Part shown: piece after piece, positions 9,320 to 18,094 of the stretch
Position numbering within the stretch: the first letter of the stretch is position 1
Layout: every line of letters begins with the position of its first letter
Origin: Chitinophagaceae bacterium
GTDB taxonomy: Bacteria > Bacteroidota > Bacteroidia > Chitinophagales > Chitinophagaceae
NCBI GenBank assembly: GCA_947446645.1
Contig: CANFHA010000012.1
Coordinates: forward strand, 1 to 64,000
Direction of reading: 5' to 3'
DNA length: 64,000 nucleotides
Program-made: the position numbers and the translations under genes
The notes under the pieces: model-generated
The model's input: only the letters and a program-made list of their open reading frames with translations
The model's database searches: none
What the model was told of the DNA's origin: nothing

Positions 9320-9876
9320 AGGCATCGGACAGACTTGTAGCTATTGGCGGATCGGCAGGGAGCCTGGAGGTGCTGCTGTGCCTGCTGCCGGCACTTGGGC
9401 AAATCAACTTTGCTATACTGATCGTGGTGCACCGCAAGGTTTCCAATGATCCCATACTGCGCGATCTGCTGGCATCGAGGACAAAGCTGACGGTGAAAGA
9501 AATAGAAGAAAAAGAAGTACCTGTGCCCGGAACAATATACCTGGTACCAGGGGACTACCATGTGCTGCTGGAGCAGGATAAGAGCTTTACGCTGGACTAC
9601 TCTGAGAAAGTAAATTACAGCAGGCCGAGTATCGATGTCGTTTTTGAGTCGGCTGCGAATGTGTATGCCGATAAGCTTGTTTGCATTCTGCTTTCCGGCG
9701 CTAACGCCGATGGTACAGAAGGACTACGCCATGTGAAGCTGCATGGCGGCTCCACCATAGCCCAATTGCCGTCTGCATCAGACGTGCCATACATGCCAGA
9801 GCAGGCTATACTGGGGAAAGTGGTAGATCGGATTATGAATATAGAGGAGATAATCGATTTTGTAAAGAACTTCTAA
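9301..9876 (+). CDS. cheB: CheB-type protein-glutamate methylesterase, receiver-less
   Basis: A 191-residue stand-alone methylesterase domain. The catalytic triad can be read as S18 (AIGGSAGS), H44 (IVVHRK) and D137 (GANADGT). The receiver domain that gates classical CheB is absent, so activity must be controlled another way, possibly by the receivers encoded upstream. It removes methyl groups from glutamyl esters, opposing CheR. As the last gene of the operon, it ends 15 bases before the stop of a convergent gene. Enzyme family is confident; the methylated target is unknown. Confidence 0.9.
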   Translation: MAQEKVKASDRLVAIGGSAGSLEVLLCLLPALGQINFAILIVVHRKVSNDPILRDLLASRTKLTVKEIEEKEVPVPGTIYLVPGDYHVLLEQDKSFTLDYSEKVNYSRPSIDVVFESAANVYADKLVCILLSGANADGTEGLRHVKLHGGSTIAQLPSASDVPYMPEQAILGKVVDRIMNIEEIIDFVKNF

Positions 9877-9891
9877 GTCGGCCGGCAGCCT

Positions 9892-11103
9892 CTATTTATA
9901 TTTCTTTTTCAACGCATCAATGATCTCATTTTTTGTTTTGTATTTGGCCTTTACGGGCTTGCCGTCCTGTATTCCTTCCATGCCACTTTCTATTCCGGTC
10001 AGCTTTTCATCAAACCTTTTTACTTTTACGGGCAACGGTCGCAAAGCTATATTATCATAAACCCGGTTAATGTAGACTGTGCCGCTGGACTGGTTGTCTT
10101 TCTGGTGGGCTGTAGCCATTATTACCAGCTCTTTTACCTGGTCGCTGTCGGCATTGGCAAAGAAAGCAGGGCCAATATTCACCTGGCTCCCTCCATTGGT
10201 AAAAGTATCAATCAGTATACGCTTATACATGTCGTTTGTAGTAGGCACAAACAGGTATGCCAGCGTGCGGAAATTATCCTTAGTCATTGCACCATCTTCC
10301 TGCACATAATATTTCTGTGTGTAGAAGGCTAATATGGAGCTGGATCCCCATTCGTCCGTCTCCAGCACCTTCGTCTTCATATCCGCCGGGAATTCTGTGT
10401 ATAGCGGTCTCGCCCGTACTACAAATTGCAGGGCAGACTCTCTGGCTTTTCTCTTTACCACCTGGCCCGGCAGCTTTATACTTTGCAGGGCGCTTTCCGG
10501 GCTTTGGTAATATTCGTCTGTGTTGTTTTCCAGGCACTTTTTTATGCGCATATCCCACAGATACTGCATAGGTTTGTTAAGGTCGCCATCAGGGTTTACA
10601 TCGTTATCGTAGGTTTCCTGCGTCTTGCGGTACTTCGTCCATATATCATCATATATCTTGTCTATTTCCAGGTCTATCTTCTCCTCGCTATAGTCGCGCG
10701 AGGAGAGCGCTTTTTCCAGCAGGTCCGTATAAACGAGCGCAATATCGTAGTGGTCCTGCTCGTGTATAAGTATGTAGTTAGAGTGTTCTTTTTTTGTTGA
10801 CTCCCGTACAAATGCCCTGCTCTGGAAAGCGCAATTGCCATGAAAGGCCAGCTTTATCCTTCCGCTGGGCAACCGCTCACCACTGTCTGCTGTGAAATAG
10901 ATAGCAGGGCATACGTACGCTGCCGGCTGCAGATATCGGGCAGCCAGCTTCTGTTCAAGATCCCTATCCATCTTCCCTTTAAAATCTTCCCAATTTATAG
11001 TGCGGTTATTGAGGGTGAAACCCTCAGGAGCCATCCAGTTATCATCTTGCGCCAGTGCGGGCAGGGAACAGCAGATGAGTAGGGCAAGTATAAGTAAGCG
11101 CAT
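9892..11103 (-). CDS. Secreted protein with HExxH motif, DUF922-like
   Basis: A 403-residue protein with a clear signal peptide ending at about residue 18 (LPALA-QDD). Residues near 110-125 read ILIHEQDHYDIALVY, which fits the HExxH zinc-peptidase pattern and resembles DUF922-type secreted proteins of Bacteroidota, where the motif is HEQ-x-H-x-DI. The rest is a mostly hydrophilic domain with no match I recognise. It could be a periplasmic metallopeptidase, but neither a third zinc ligand nor activity can be shown here. It converges with cheB and has no same-strand partner close by. Confidence 0.6.
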   Translation of the reverse strand: MRLLILALLICCSLPALAQDDNWMAPEGFTLNNRTINWEDFKGKMDRDLEQKLAARYLQPAAYVCPAIYFTADSGERLPSGRIKLAFHGNCAFQSRAFVRESTKKEHSNYILIHEQDHYDIALVYTDLLEKALSSRDYSEEKIDLEIDKIYDDIWTKYRKTQETYDNDVNPDGDLNKPMQYLWDMRIKKCLENNTDEYYQSPESALQSIKLPGQVVKRKARESALQFVVRARPLYTEFPADMKTKVLETDEWGSSSILAFYTQKYYVQEDGAMTKDNFRTLAYLFVPTTNDMYKRILIDTFTNGGSQVNIGPAFFANADSDQVKELVIMATAHQKDNQSSGTVYINRVYDNIALRPLPVKVKRFDEKLTGIESGMEGIQDGKPVKAKYKTKNEIIDALKKKYK

Positions 11104-11292
11104 TATTTACTTTTTGCATTAAAAATAAGCCGTATTTCAGAGTTGGCAAAATGAGCTGAAAGGGGATGTGAGGTAGTCGTTAAGAGGAGTTGTTTCTAAA
11201 AGATCATGTTGGAACCCGAAACGAATAGCAGCTCGTTTAAAGCGGGTCATGTATTTAATAGGTGTTGAACTTTATCCAACAAAAGAGGTATG

Positions 11293-11583
11293 TCATTTCA
11301 TCACTACTTTCCAAATGATCGTCTCATCTACATCGTCATAGGCATGAATAACCCGATTTCTCAAATTCACTATCCTGCGCGCAAATGAAACCGGAGCATC
11401 CCCATTTATTTTTAATAGATTATTGGTTGCCTCTCCGATTATTTCCAGTTCTCTTTCTATCGCACGTCTTTTAGTAACATTGGTTGCAAATTCTTCAAAT
11501 ATTCTTCGCCCTTCCAGGTGGACATCAATATGCAGTGCGGCCTGTTGTATATCACGTAATAGCTTTTTTTCCTCGGCGGTCAT
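11293..11583 (-). CDS. hepT: HepT-like toxin (HEPN RNase), C-terminus lost by frameshift
   Basis: A 96-residue HEPN-domain protein of the HepT/MntA family, carrying the RNRVIHAY motif (the RxxxxH site of these toxins). It normally cleaves RNA or is silenced by AMPylation by its partner. The open frame stops early: dropping one base of the AAA run (11296-11298 on the given strand) lets the frame continue as NDIPLLLDKVQHLLNT to a stop at 11247. That gives a 111-residue protein, the usual HepT length and C-terminal pattern. Either the last helix is truly lost or the base is an error. The start overlaps mntA by 4 bases, the standard arrangement. Confidence 0.8.
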   Translation of the reverse strand: MTAEEKKLLRDIQQAALHIDVHLEGRRIFEEFATNVTKRRAIERELEIIGEATNNLLKINGDAPVSFARRIVNLRNRVIHAYDDVDETIIWKVVMK

Positions 11584-11882
11584 ATAAGTTGTAGCTTAAT
11601 GCGATCAATAACTTGCACCAGGTAGGGGTTTTTAAGCGTTTTTTCCATAACCAGATCTACACTTTTATGCAACAGATCTTCCAACTTTTCTGCAAGAGAA
11701 AAGTAATTGTCTGCGTAAGTCACATAATTCATGTTGTCGGGAAACTTTATGATAAAGTCAACATCATTCTTTTCGTTCATTGTGCCCCTTACCGCACTTC
11801 CAAACAGGAATGCACGCTCCACCCCATGCTGTAACATCAGGTGCTTAATTTCAGGCAGATGTTGCGCTACAATGTCCTCCAT
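11580..11882 (-). CDS. mntA: MntA-like minimal nucleotidyltransferase antitoxin
   Basis: A 100-residue protein with the GS-x(n)-D-x-D nucleotidyltransferase signature (FLFGSAVRGTMNEKNDVDF), at the size expected for minimal nucleotidyltransferases. In characterised pairs MntA adds AMP to a tyrosine of HepT and so neutralises it. It is upstream of hepT and the two overlap by 4 bases, so they are one translation unit. There is no sign of recent transfer beyond its accessory nature. It lies just downstream of tRNA-Lys and its terminator. Confidence 0.85.
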   Translation of the reverse strand: MEDIVAQHLPEIKHLMLQHGVERAFLFGSAVRGTMNEKNDVDFIIKFPDNMNYVTYADNYFSLAEKLEDLLHKSVDLVMEKTLKNPYLVQVIDRIKLQLI

Positions 11883-11910
11883 AGTATAAATTTAGCACTA
11901 TCGCACGAAC

Positions 11911-11938
11911 AAAAAAAGCCTCGCAATTGCGAGGCTTT
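11911..11938 (-). terminator. Terminator following tRNA-Lys
   Basis: A 24-base perfect palindrome (aaagcctcgcaa and its complement). On the minus strand it is followed by a run of seven T (the A run at 11911-11917). It sits 12 bases after the 3' end of tRNA-Lys and before mntA. Confidence 0.85.
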
Positions 11939-11950
11939 CATTTATAAACG

Positions 11951-12023
11951 TGATTCCGTTGGGACTCGAACCCAAGACCCATACATTAAAAGTGTATTGC
12001 TCTACCAACTGAGCTACGAAATC
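11951..12023 (-). tRNA. tRNA-Lys(UUU)
   Basis: A 73-base cloverleaf on the minus strand. The acceptor stem GATTTCG pairs with CGGAATC, with discriminator A. The D-arm (GCTC/GAGC), a 7-base anticodon loop CTTTTAA with anticodon TTT, and a T-arm with GGTTCGAGTCC are all present. The CCA end is not encoded. A strong terminator lies just downstream. Confidence 0.95.
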
Positions 12024-12236
12024 ATAAGAAAAGAACTAAAACAAAAACTGCTGTAGCAGTAATTGGGAGCGCAAAGATAAGAATATACAGTTCCCGACAA
12101 AAAGTTTTTCAAACAAATTTATCAACTAGTCGCAAATCCTTTATTGTAAAGCGTTTTAAAGGATAGGGATAATGTTTATTTGTGGCAAAGCGTTCTTTTT
12201 TTGCATAAATGACGGACGCGGGCGCACTAGCTAAGG

Positions 12237-14675
12237 TTAAAAAACAAACAAAAGCTTAAGGTTCAGCAGGCGGGAAGTAAGCCTGTTTGGCACAGCATAT
12301 GTCTTCTGGCTGGTTTGGTCTTGTATCCAGGTATAGGATAGGGTATTCTGTATACTCAGCAGGTTAAACACTTCAAAACTTGCCCAGATGCTTTTTATGT
12401 TATTGAAGAAGCTGTGTGCAGGATGATTCTTGCGGCTGGCATCGAGCAGCAGGGCAGAGAAGCCAATATCCACACGCTTATAGGCAGGTACCCGCTGAAT
12501 GTCCTGGTACAGGTGCGTGTTTGGCGCACCAAAAGGCAGGCCGGACGCGTAGATAGCATTGATATGCACCTTGTAGTTCTTGTGTTTAGGTATGTAGTCT
12601 TCAAAGTACATGCCCAATGAGAAACGCTGATCTGAGGGTAGCGGGAAGTAATTGTTGTACCCGGGTATACTTGCACTATCTGTGATGCGCTGAGCGGCTT
12701 TCATAAGGCCAATACTGATCCATGATGTAGCGCCTGCCACAAGGTCGCCATAGAGCCGCAGCTCACCGCCATACACATAGCCTACGGCGTCGTTTTTGCC
12801 TGTGTAGCGTATACGCACATTGTCGTAATAATAGGGATCAAGATCCCATAGGTTTTTGTAATAGCCCTCTATAGTGATCTTGAATGGGCGGCGGTACATT
12901 TTAAAGTTGTAATCAGAACCCAAGACAGCCTGGTAAGATTTTTGGGCTTTAAGCTGCAAATTCACACCGCCGGTAAGGTCGCGCATCTCGCGATAGAAGG
13001 GTGGCTGCGAATAAAGGCCGGTTGAGAATTTAAACACCCAGTCGTTCTTCCATTCCGGTTTGTAGGCAAGTTGTGCACGAGGGCTTACCAGGAACTCGCT
13101 GTTGAGAAAACTGTAATTGAAGCGGACACCTACTGTAGCAATTAGCTTGTTAGCAGAGTCGAAGTGGATATTGTCCTGCAGGAAGGCGCTGATGCGTGTG
13201 TAATTAAAGTCGGAAGTAGAATGGTAGAAATAAGCCATCTGCAACTGGTCAGGATTGTAGGGCTGTGTAAAGGCTGCTGAGTCGCGGCGCTGCCACTCGT
13301 GCAGGTCATCACTTATACTGGTAACTATGGCGTTTACGCCAAACTGTATGAAGTTCTTCTTTGCATCGTAAGAGCCACGAACGCCCAGGTCGCCCACGGC
13401 CACATTCAGGTAATTACGTGCAAAGTCCTGGATACCACCCGTTCCCAGGTAGGTTTTTATTTGTCCGAAATTGGCCTTGCTCATATCGGTCTGCAGCTCG
13501 CCAAAAAGGTACTGACCGTTGATGTCGTAGGTTTCATACTCATTGGTCTGAAAGGCAGAGGCCAGAAACTTCAGCTTAAACTTGTTGTTGGGTGCATGGT
13601 AGGCAGCAGAGATACCGCCAAAGCGGGAGTCAAACTGGTCGAACTCACTGCCCTGGTAAAAAACATCGAGCTGATATGCCTGATTCAGCACCCCGAAACT
13701 TGCCGTCTGCGACTGTGGGAAGAAGGTGAACCGGTTGCGTGCATAATTGGCAATAACTTCGAGCTCCCACTTTTTGCTTATGCTATAGTTTACCAGCGCC
13801 TGCAGATCGCTGAAGGACGGGTTGTATATACCCTTGGTGGGCTGTGACTGCAGCAGGTATTGGTTGCTCTTTTGCCGGGCACCTATAAGGTAGGTGAGTT
13901 TCCGGTTTTTAGATGCGCCTTCCAGGTGCAGGTTGGCTCCCAGCAGGCTCACCATTAACGATGCTCCAAACTGCGTAGGCCGTTTGTAAGTAACGTCGAG
14001 CACACTGCTCATTTTATCGCCATAGCGGGCCTGGAAGCCGCCTACGGAGAAGTTGACGTTTGAAACAAGATCGGAATTAATAAAGCTCAACCCCTCCTGC
14101 TGCCCCGCGCGAACGAGGAAAGGCCTGTATATCTCAAAATCGTTTACATAAACCAGGTTCTCATCGAAGCTGCCACCACGAACGCTATACTGTGAGGTAA
14201 GCTCGTCGTGTGACCCTACGGCCAGCTTTATAAGACCTTCAAGCCCGCCACCAGGGCTGGGGTTTAGCGGTATCAGGTTAGGGTCTATGAGCACACTGCC
14301 GGCTTCAAAGCGGGCGCGCTGGTCTTTGAGCACAAACTCAACCAGCTCATTCTTAAGTGCAAGTACTACATCTATGGTCCGGGTTTCGCCGGGGGATAGC
14401 TGAATAACACGGCGTACCAACTCTCCCTGGAAAGAGTATACTATGTTTATGGTTTTTCCGGCTGGTACCTCAACAAGGTAAAAGCCCTTTGCATTGGTAT
14501 TGGTACCAACACCGGTGGCGGCATCGGCCACAATCGCTGTTTCTATTGGCTTGCCCTTCTGATCGCGCACAAAGCCACTGATGGTGGCCCGCTGCGCAAA
14601 CGCAAGAACGCATGTAAAAAGCAAAACGACAGATAGACAGAATGATTTATTCAACATACGGTACGATATGGCCAA
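12237..14675 (-). CDS. TonB-dependent receptor with carboxypeptidase-like N-terminal domain
   Basis: About 806-812 residues. The signal peptide fits better from the internal ATG at 14657 (MLNKSFCLSVVLLF ... AFAQ). A CarboxypepD_reg-like domain (ATISGFVRDQKGKPIETAIV ... GFYLVEVPAG) occupies about 28-110 and is typical of Bacteroidota receptors. A plug-like region (QYSVRGGSFDENLVYVNDFEIYRP) and a long beta-barrel follow, ending in LKLLFVF with a terminal aromatic. No SusD-type partner is adjacent, so the ligand cannot be inferred. It lies 39-57 bases downstream of rpe on the same strand and may share its transcript. Confidence 0.85.
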   Translation of the reverse strand: MAISYRMLNKSFCLSVVLLFTCVLAFAQRATISGFVRDQKGKPIETAIVADAATGVGTNTNAKGFYLVEVPAGKTINIVYSFQGELVRRVIQLSPGETRTIDVVLALKNELVEFVLKDQRARFEAGSVLIDPNLIPLNPSPGGGLEGLIKLAVGSHDELTSQYSVRGGSFDENLVYVNDFEIYRPFLVRAGQQEGLSFINSDLVSNVNFSVGGFQARYGDKMSSVLDVTYKRPTQFGASLMVSLLGANLHLEGASKNRKLTYLIGARQKSNQYLLQSQPTKGIYNPSFSDLQALVNYSISKKWELEVIANYARNRFTFFPQSQTASFGVLNQAYQLDVFYQGSEFDQFDSRFGGISAAYHAPNNKFKLKFLASAFQTNEYETYDINGQYLFGELQTDMSKANFGQIKTYLGTGGIQDFARNYLNVAVGDLGVRGSYDAKKNFIQFGVNAIVTSISDDLHEWQRRDSAAFTQPYNPDQLQMAYFYHSTSDFNYTRISAFLQDNIHFDSANKLIATVGVRFNYSFLNSEFLVSPRAQLAYKPEWKNDWVFKFSTGLYSQPPFYREMRDLTGGVNLQLKAQKSYQAVLGSDYNFKMYRRPFKITIEGYYKNLWDLDPYYYDNVRIRYTGKNDAVGYVYGGELRLYGDLVAGATSWISIGLMKAAQRITDSASIPGYNNYFPLPSDQRFSLGMYFEDYIPKHKNYKVHINAIYASGLPFGAPNTHLYQDIQRVPAYKRVDIGFSALLLDASRKNHPAHSFFNNIKSIWASFEVFNLLSIQNTLSYTWIQDQTSQKTYAVPNRLTSRLLNLKLLFVF

Positions 14676-14714
14676 CTTGGTTTCTCCGGAACTTTAAACG
14701 TAATGAAGATAACT

Positions 14715-15368
14715 TTATTTCCCTGCCTGCTTTAATCTTTTTATCATGTCTTTAGGGTCGGGGGCAGAGAATACCGTGTTGCCAGCCACCAGCACATCGG
14801 CACCGGCAGCCACTATCTCTGCGGCATTTTCAAGCGTTACGCCTCCATCTATTTCAATAAGGGTATTGCTTCCCGCACTCGTGATCATCTCCTTTGCCTC
14901 GCGTATCTTTTTGAACGTAAGCGGCAGGAATTTCTGACCTCCAAAACCGGGGTTGATACTCATAACGAGCAGCAGGTCTATCTCATGAATAATATCCTGC
15001 ACCATGCTTACGGGTGTATGCGGATTGATAGACAGTCCGGCCTTCATACCCAGCGCCCTAATTGACGTAAGTGTGCGGTGCAGGTGGTATCCAGTTTCAT
15101 AATGAACGGTAAGATAGTCGGCGCCGGCCTTTTTGAAATCTTCAAGGTAGCGTTCTGGTTGCTCGATCATCAGGTGCACATCAAATGTCTTTTTTGCGCG
15201 TTTCTTCATTTGCGCAATGATGGGCATGCCGTAGCTGATGTTTGGCACAAATTTGCCATCCATTACATCCAGGTGAAACCAGTCGGCTTCACTATCATTG
15301 ATCATATCTATCTCTGTTCCCAACTTTAGAAAGTCGGCGGAAAGCATGGAGGGGGCAATTAGCGGCAT
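14715..15368 (-). CDS. rpe: Ribulose-phosphate 3-epimerase
   Basis: A 217-residue TIM-barrel enzyme of normal length that interconverts ribulose 5-phosphate and xylulose 5-phosphate in the pentose phosphate pathway. Metal and catalytic residues can be placed: H32 and D34 (FHLDVMDG), H65 (DVHLMIE) and D174 (IEIDGG). The SINPGFGGQ phosphate-binding loop is intact. It is cytoplasmic. A TPR lipoprotein gene lies 53 bases upstream on the same strand and a TonB receptor follows. Confidence 0.97.
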   Translation of the reverse strand: MPLIAPSMLSADFLKLGTEIDMINDSEADWFHLDVMDGKFVPNISYGMPIIAQMKKRAKKTFDVHLMIEQPERYLEDFKKAGADYLTVHYETGYHLHRTLTSIRALGMKAGLSINPHTPVSMVQDIIHEIDLLLVMSINPGFGGQKFLPLTFKKIREAKEMITSAGSNTLIEIDGGVTLENAAEIVAAGADVLVAGNTVFSAPDPKDMIKRLKQAGK

Positions 15369-15421
15369 ATTTTTCTTTTAAGTCAAATTAAAAATTCTAA
15401 AATTCCAAGTACATATTAGAC

Positions 15422-16444
15422 CTACTTCAACCCCAGGCGTTGCAGCGCCTCTTTGGGCTTGTCATACGCGGTGTCCAGGTGATGCGACTGGCGGTAGTCG
15501 GCAAGGGCTTCCTTGGGTTTGTTGAGCATTTCATTGCAGAGGCCACGATTAAAATAGGCCGCAGCATTTAGCGGGCTCACTTTTGTGGCAATATCATACT
15601 GCCGGAAGGATTTCTCAAACGAGTCTTCCTGCATGAGTATGTAGCCCATATTAAAGTATGCCTGCACATAGTGGCCATTGCGCATGATACACTTTTTAAA
15701 TTCTTCCTTGGCTTTGGCGTCTTCCCCGCGTTTCTGGAAGTACTCGCCCCTCGCAAAGATGGGCATAACGTCCATGGTGTCTTTAAGATAGGCATCATCC
15801 AGGTATTTCAGTGCGATTGGGTCATTCTTAGCGCTGTAGAGCAAACCTAACTGAATGATCGCATCACTGTATTCAGGGTCTTCTTGTCGCGCAGTTTCGA
15901 AGCTGGACATAGCCTGGGCTGTATCCTTCATGTCTTTGTACACCATTCCTTTCAGAAAGTAGCCTTCCGCAATATGCGGGTTGTGGCGGAGCGCGATATT
16001 TATTTCGCTAAATGTGCCTTTAAAGTCCTTCAGGCAAAGGAATAGCTTGGCAATTTTGAGATGAGCATGGGGGTCTTCCGGATTTTTACGGATAGCTTTT
16101 TTGATCCATTCGATGGAACCATTGATGTCTTTATTTTCGAAAAGCATATCGCCAACGGCGCTGTAGTACTGCGCCTGGTTAGTATCGAGGGAAGATGCTG
16201 TTTTGTAATCCTTTAGCGCCAGTGAGTCATACCGCAGTTTGTAGAGTATGCGGCCACGCTCAAAATAAAGAGCGGCATCAGTAGGGGAGCCTATGATCTG
16301 GTCAGTTATTTTTTTGAGCCTGGGATCGCTGGTGAATACCGGGTTGGCGTTATCAGCAACAGGGGTAGTGTTCTTGTTCTTACAACTAATAAAGACCATT
16401 ATCCCCAGTACCAGCGGGATATACTTTATCCATGTGCATTTCAT
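15422..16444 (-). CDS. TPR-repeat lipoprotein
   Basis: A 340-residue protein starting at the ATG at 16444, chosen because it begins a lipoprotein signal (MKCTWIKYIPLVLGIMVFIS then C). The longer frame to 16546 adds 34 unlikely residues and overlaps a higA relic. The body is a series of tetratricopeptide repeats, for example AHLKIAKLFLCLKDFKGTF, AEGYFLKGMVYKDMKDTAQA and AAYFNRGLCNEMLNKPKEAL. It should be a periplasm-facing membrane-anchored scaffold. The partner is unknown. rpe follows 53 bases downstream. Confidence 0.85.
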   Translation of the reverse strand: MKCTWIKYIPLVLGIMVFISCKNKNTTPVADNANPVFTSDPRLKKITDQIIGSPTDAALYFERGRILYKLRYDSLALKDYKTASSLDTNQAQYYSAVGDMLFENKDINGSIEWIKKAIRKNPEDPHAHLKIAKLFLCLKDFKGTFSEINIALRHNPHIAEGYFLKGMVYKDMKDTAQAMSSFETARQEDPEYSDAIIQLGLLYSAKNDPIALKYLDDAYLKDTMDVMPIFARGEYFQKRGEDAKAKEEFKKCIMRNGHYVQAYFNMGYILMQEDSFEKSFRQYDIATKVSPLNAAAYFNRGLCNEMLNKPKEALADYRQSHHLDTAYDKPKEALQRLGLK

Positions 16445-16523
16445 GCCGCAATTTATTGAAAAAAGATCAGTACGATGGAATTTAAGGGTCTGAAAAGAAC
16501 TAAAAGTGATGTAAAATTCATTC

Positions 16524-16646
16524 TTATTTTGCTGTAGTTCCGGCATAATGCTTTATGGTACTCAATTCAGCATCCTTGGCTATTCTCTCTTCGTCGAGGT
16601 CGAAATCATCCTGTAGCCCAAGCCAGAATTTCGGAAGCCTGCCCAT
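16524..16646 (-). pseudogene. Relic of a HigA-type antitoxin (C-terminal 40 codons)
   Basis: A 40-codon frame not preceded by the rest of a gene: MGRLPKFWLGLQDDFDLDEER, then a charged tail ending HYAGTTAK and TAA. The P-x-FWL-x-LQ-x-x-YDL pattern is the hallmark of the end of HigA (XRE-family) antitoxins, which lies after the helix-turn-helix. Upstream the frame meets a stop within nine codons, and no helix-turn-helix or HigB toxin is visible, so this looks like the eroded tail of a lost HigBA module. The call depends on pattern recognition of a short piece. Confidence 0.55.
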
Positions 16647-16693
16647 AATTTCGATTTTAATGGTAATCTATGATGGTTACATTATTTACACGA

Positions 16694-16723
16694 AAAAGCG
16701 GATAAACTAATTTATCGGCTTTT
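16694..16723 (-). terminator. Probable terminator of dnaJ
   Basis: A 13-bp stem with one mismatch and a 4-base loop. On the minus strand it ends in a T-run. It lies about 37 bases beyond the dnaJ stop codon. Confidence 0.5.
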
Positions 16724-16759
16724 AGAACTATTATGAATCCTGATTAACGTCGCGTGAAT

Positions 16760-17929
16760 TTAATTAAACGCATCCTTTATTTTATCAAAAAAGCCTCGCT
16801 CTTCCCGCTCTGCCTTGGCATTTGGCCCGGGGCGGAAGTTGGGAGAGTTTTTGAGCTTTTCCATCATGTCTTTTTCTTCACTGCTGAGGTGCTGCGGAGA
16901 CCATACATTTACTTCAATCAGCTCATCGCCCTTTTCATAGCTCTGGAAAGCCGGGAAACCCTTGCCTTTAAGGCGGAAGATCTTACCGCTCTGCGTACCT
17001 GCCGGTACCTTTATTTTCGCTTTCCCGTCTATAGTTGGCACCTCCGCCTGCATGCCCAATACAGCTTCGGGGAATGAGATATGAAGCTGGTATACTACAT
17101 CCAGATCATGCCTGTTAAGGAATTCATGTTTTTCTTCTTCTATCAGCAGCAGCAGATCGCCGGGAGGGCCGCCGCGCTCGCCTGCATTACCACGGCCATG
17201 CATACTTAGCTGCATGCCTTCCTGCACGCCTGCTGGTATATCCAGGCTCAGTGTTTCTTCTCCATATACACGCCCTTCGCCTTTGCAGTTCCCGCACTTT
17301 TGGGTTATAGAGCTGCCTTCGCCGCTACAGGTGGGGCAGGTAGTAACCGTCTGCATCTGGCCAAGGAAGGTGTTGGTTACCCTGCGTACCTGGCCTGAGC
17401 CGCCACAGGTACCACAGGTTTGTATGGAGCCTTTGTCCTTGGCGCCGCTACCTGTGCATTGCTGGCAGGTGATATGCTTTTTTACTTTTATTTTTTTGTT
17501 GGCGCCATTCGCTATTTCGGCGAAATCCATTTTCAGCTTTATGCGCAGGTTGGCACCGCGGGTGCCCTGCCTGCGGCCACCGCCACCACCCTGTCCACCA
17601 AACATATTGCCAAACATATCATTGCCAAATATGTCTCCAAAATTCTGGAAGATGTCTTCCATGCGCATGCCGCCCGGTCCACCCTGTCCATGACCACCGC
17701 CACTACCCATGCCTGCATGCCCGAACCGATCGTACTGCGCCCGCTTGTCAGGGTTACTCAGCACATCATATGCTTCGGCAGCCTCTTTGAATTTCTCTTC
17801 AGCTTCTTTATTTCCCGGGTTCCTGTCCGGGTGAAACTGAAGTGCTATTTTGCGATAAGATTTTTTAATTTCATCAGCCGCTGCGCCCTTGGCCACGCCT
17901 AGTATTTCGTAATAATCTCTTTTTGCCAT
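16760..17929 (-). CDS. dnaJ: Chaperone protein DnaJ
   Basis: A 389-residue type I J-protein. The J domain has HPD at residues 33-35. A Gly/Phe-rich linker with [12 protein letters not shown] follows. Four CxxCxGxG-type zinc motifs ([32 protein letters not shown]) are intact, then the substrate-binding C-terminal domain. It stimulates DnaK ATPase and delivers unfolded proteins. I took the ATG at 17929 ([11 protein letters not shown]); the frame is open 18 codons further but that extension is not family-like. grpE lies 165 bases upstream on the same strand, the usual grpE-dnaJ order. Confidence 0.97.
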   Translation of the reverse strand: MAKRDYYEILGVAKGAAADEIKKSYRKIALQFHPDRNPGNKEAEEKFKEAAEAYDVLSNPDKRAQYDRFGHAGMGSGGGHGQGGPGGMRMEDIFQNFGDIFGNDMFGNMFGGQGGGGGRRQGTRGANLRIKLKMDFAEIANGANKKIKVKKHITCQQCTGSGAKDKGSIQTCGTCGGSGQVRRVTNTFLGQMQTVTTCPTCSGEGSSITQKCGNCKGEGRVYGEETLSLDIPAGVQEGMQLSMHGRGNAGERGGPPGDLLLLIEEEKHEFLNRHDLDVVYQLHISFPEAVLGMQAEVPTIDGKAKIKVPAGTQSGKIFRLKGKGFPAFQSYEKGDELIEVNVWSPQHLSSEEKDMMEKLKNSPNFRPGPNAKAEREERGFFDKIKDAFN

Positions 17930-18094
17930 ATTTATGGAGTTAGGTATTTGGGATCGGGAATCACGATTGTCATTCCCCCGCAAATACCTTGTTTGTATCG
18001 TATGTTGAATATCTTTAAATAGGAATCAGATGGGTGACATCCCTACAATCCCAATGCCGTGCTACCAATTCCGGATTCCAGGCAACAGCTCAAC

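Noticed and set aside
11911-11938. Palindrome considered as an integration site next to tRNA-Lys
   Set aside because: The T run on the tRNA strand explains it as a terminator, and no integrase or duplicated tRNA end was seen.
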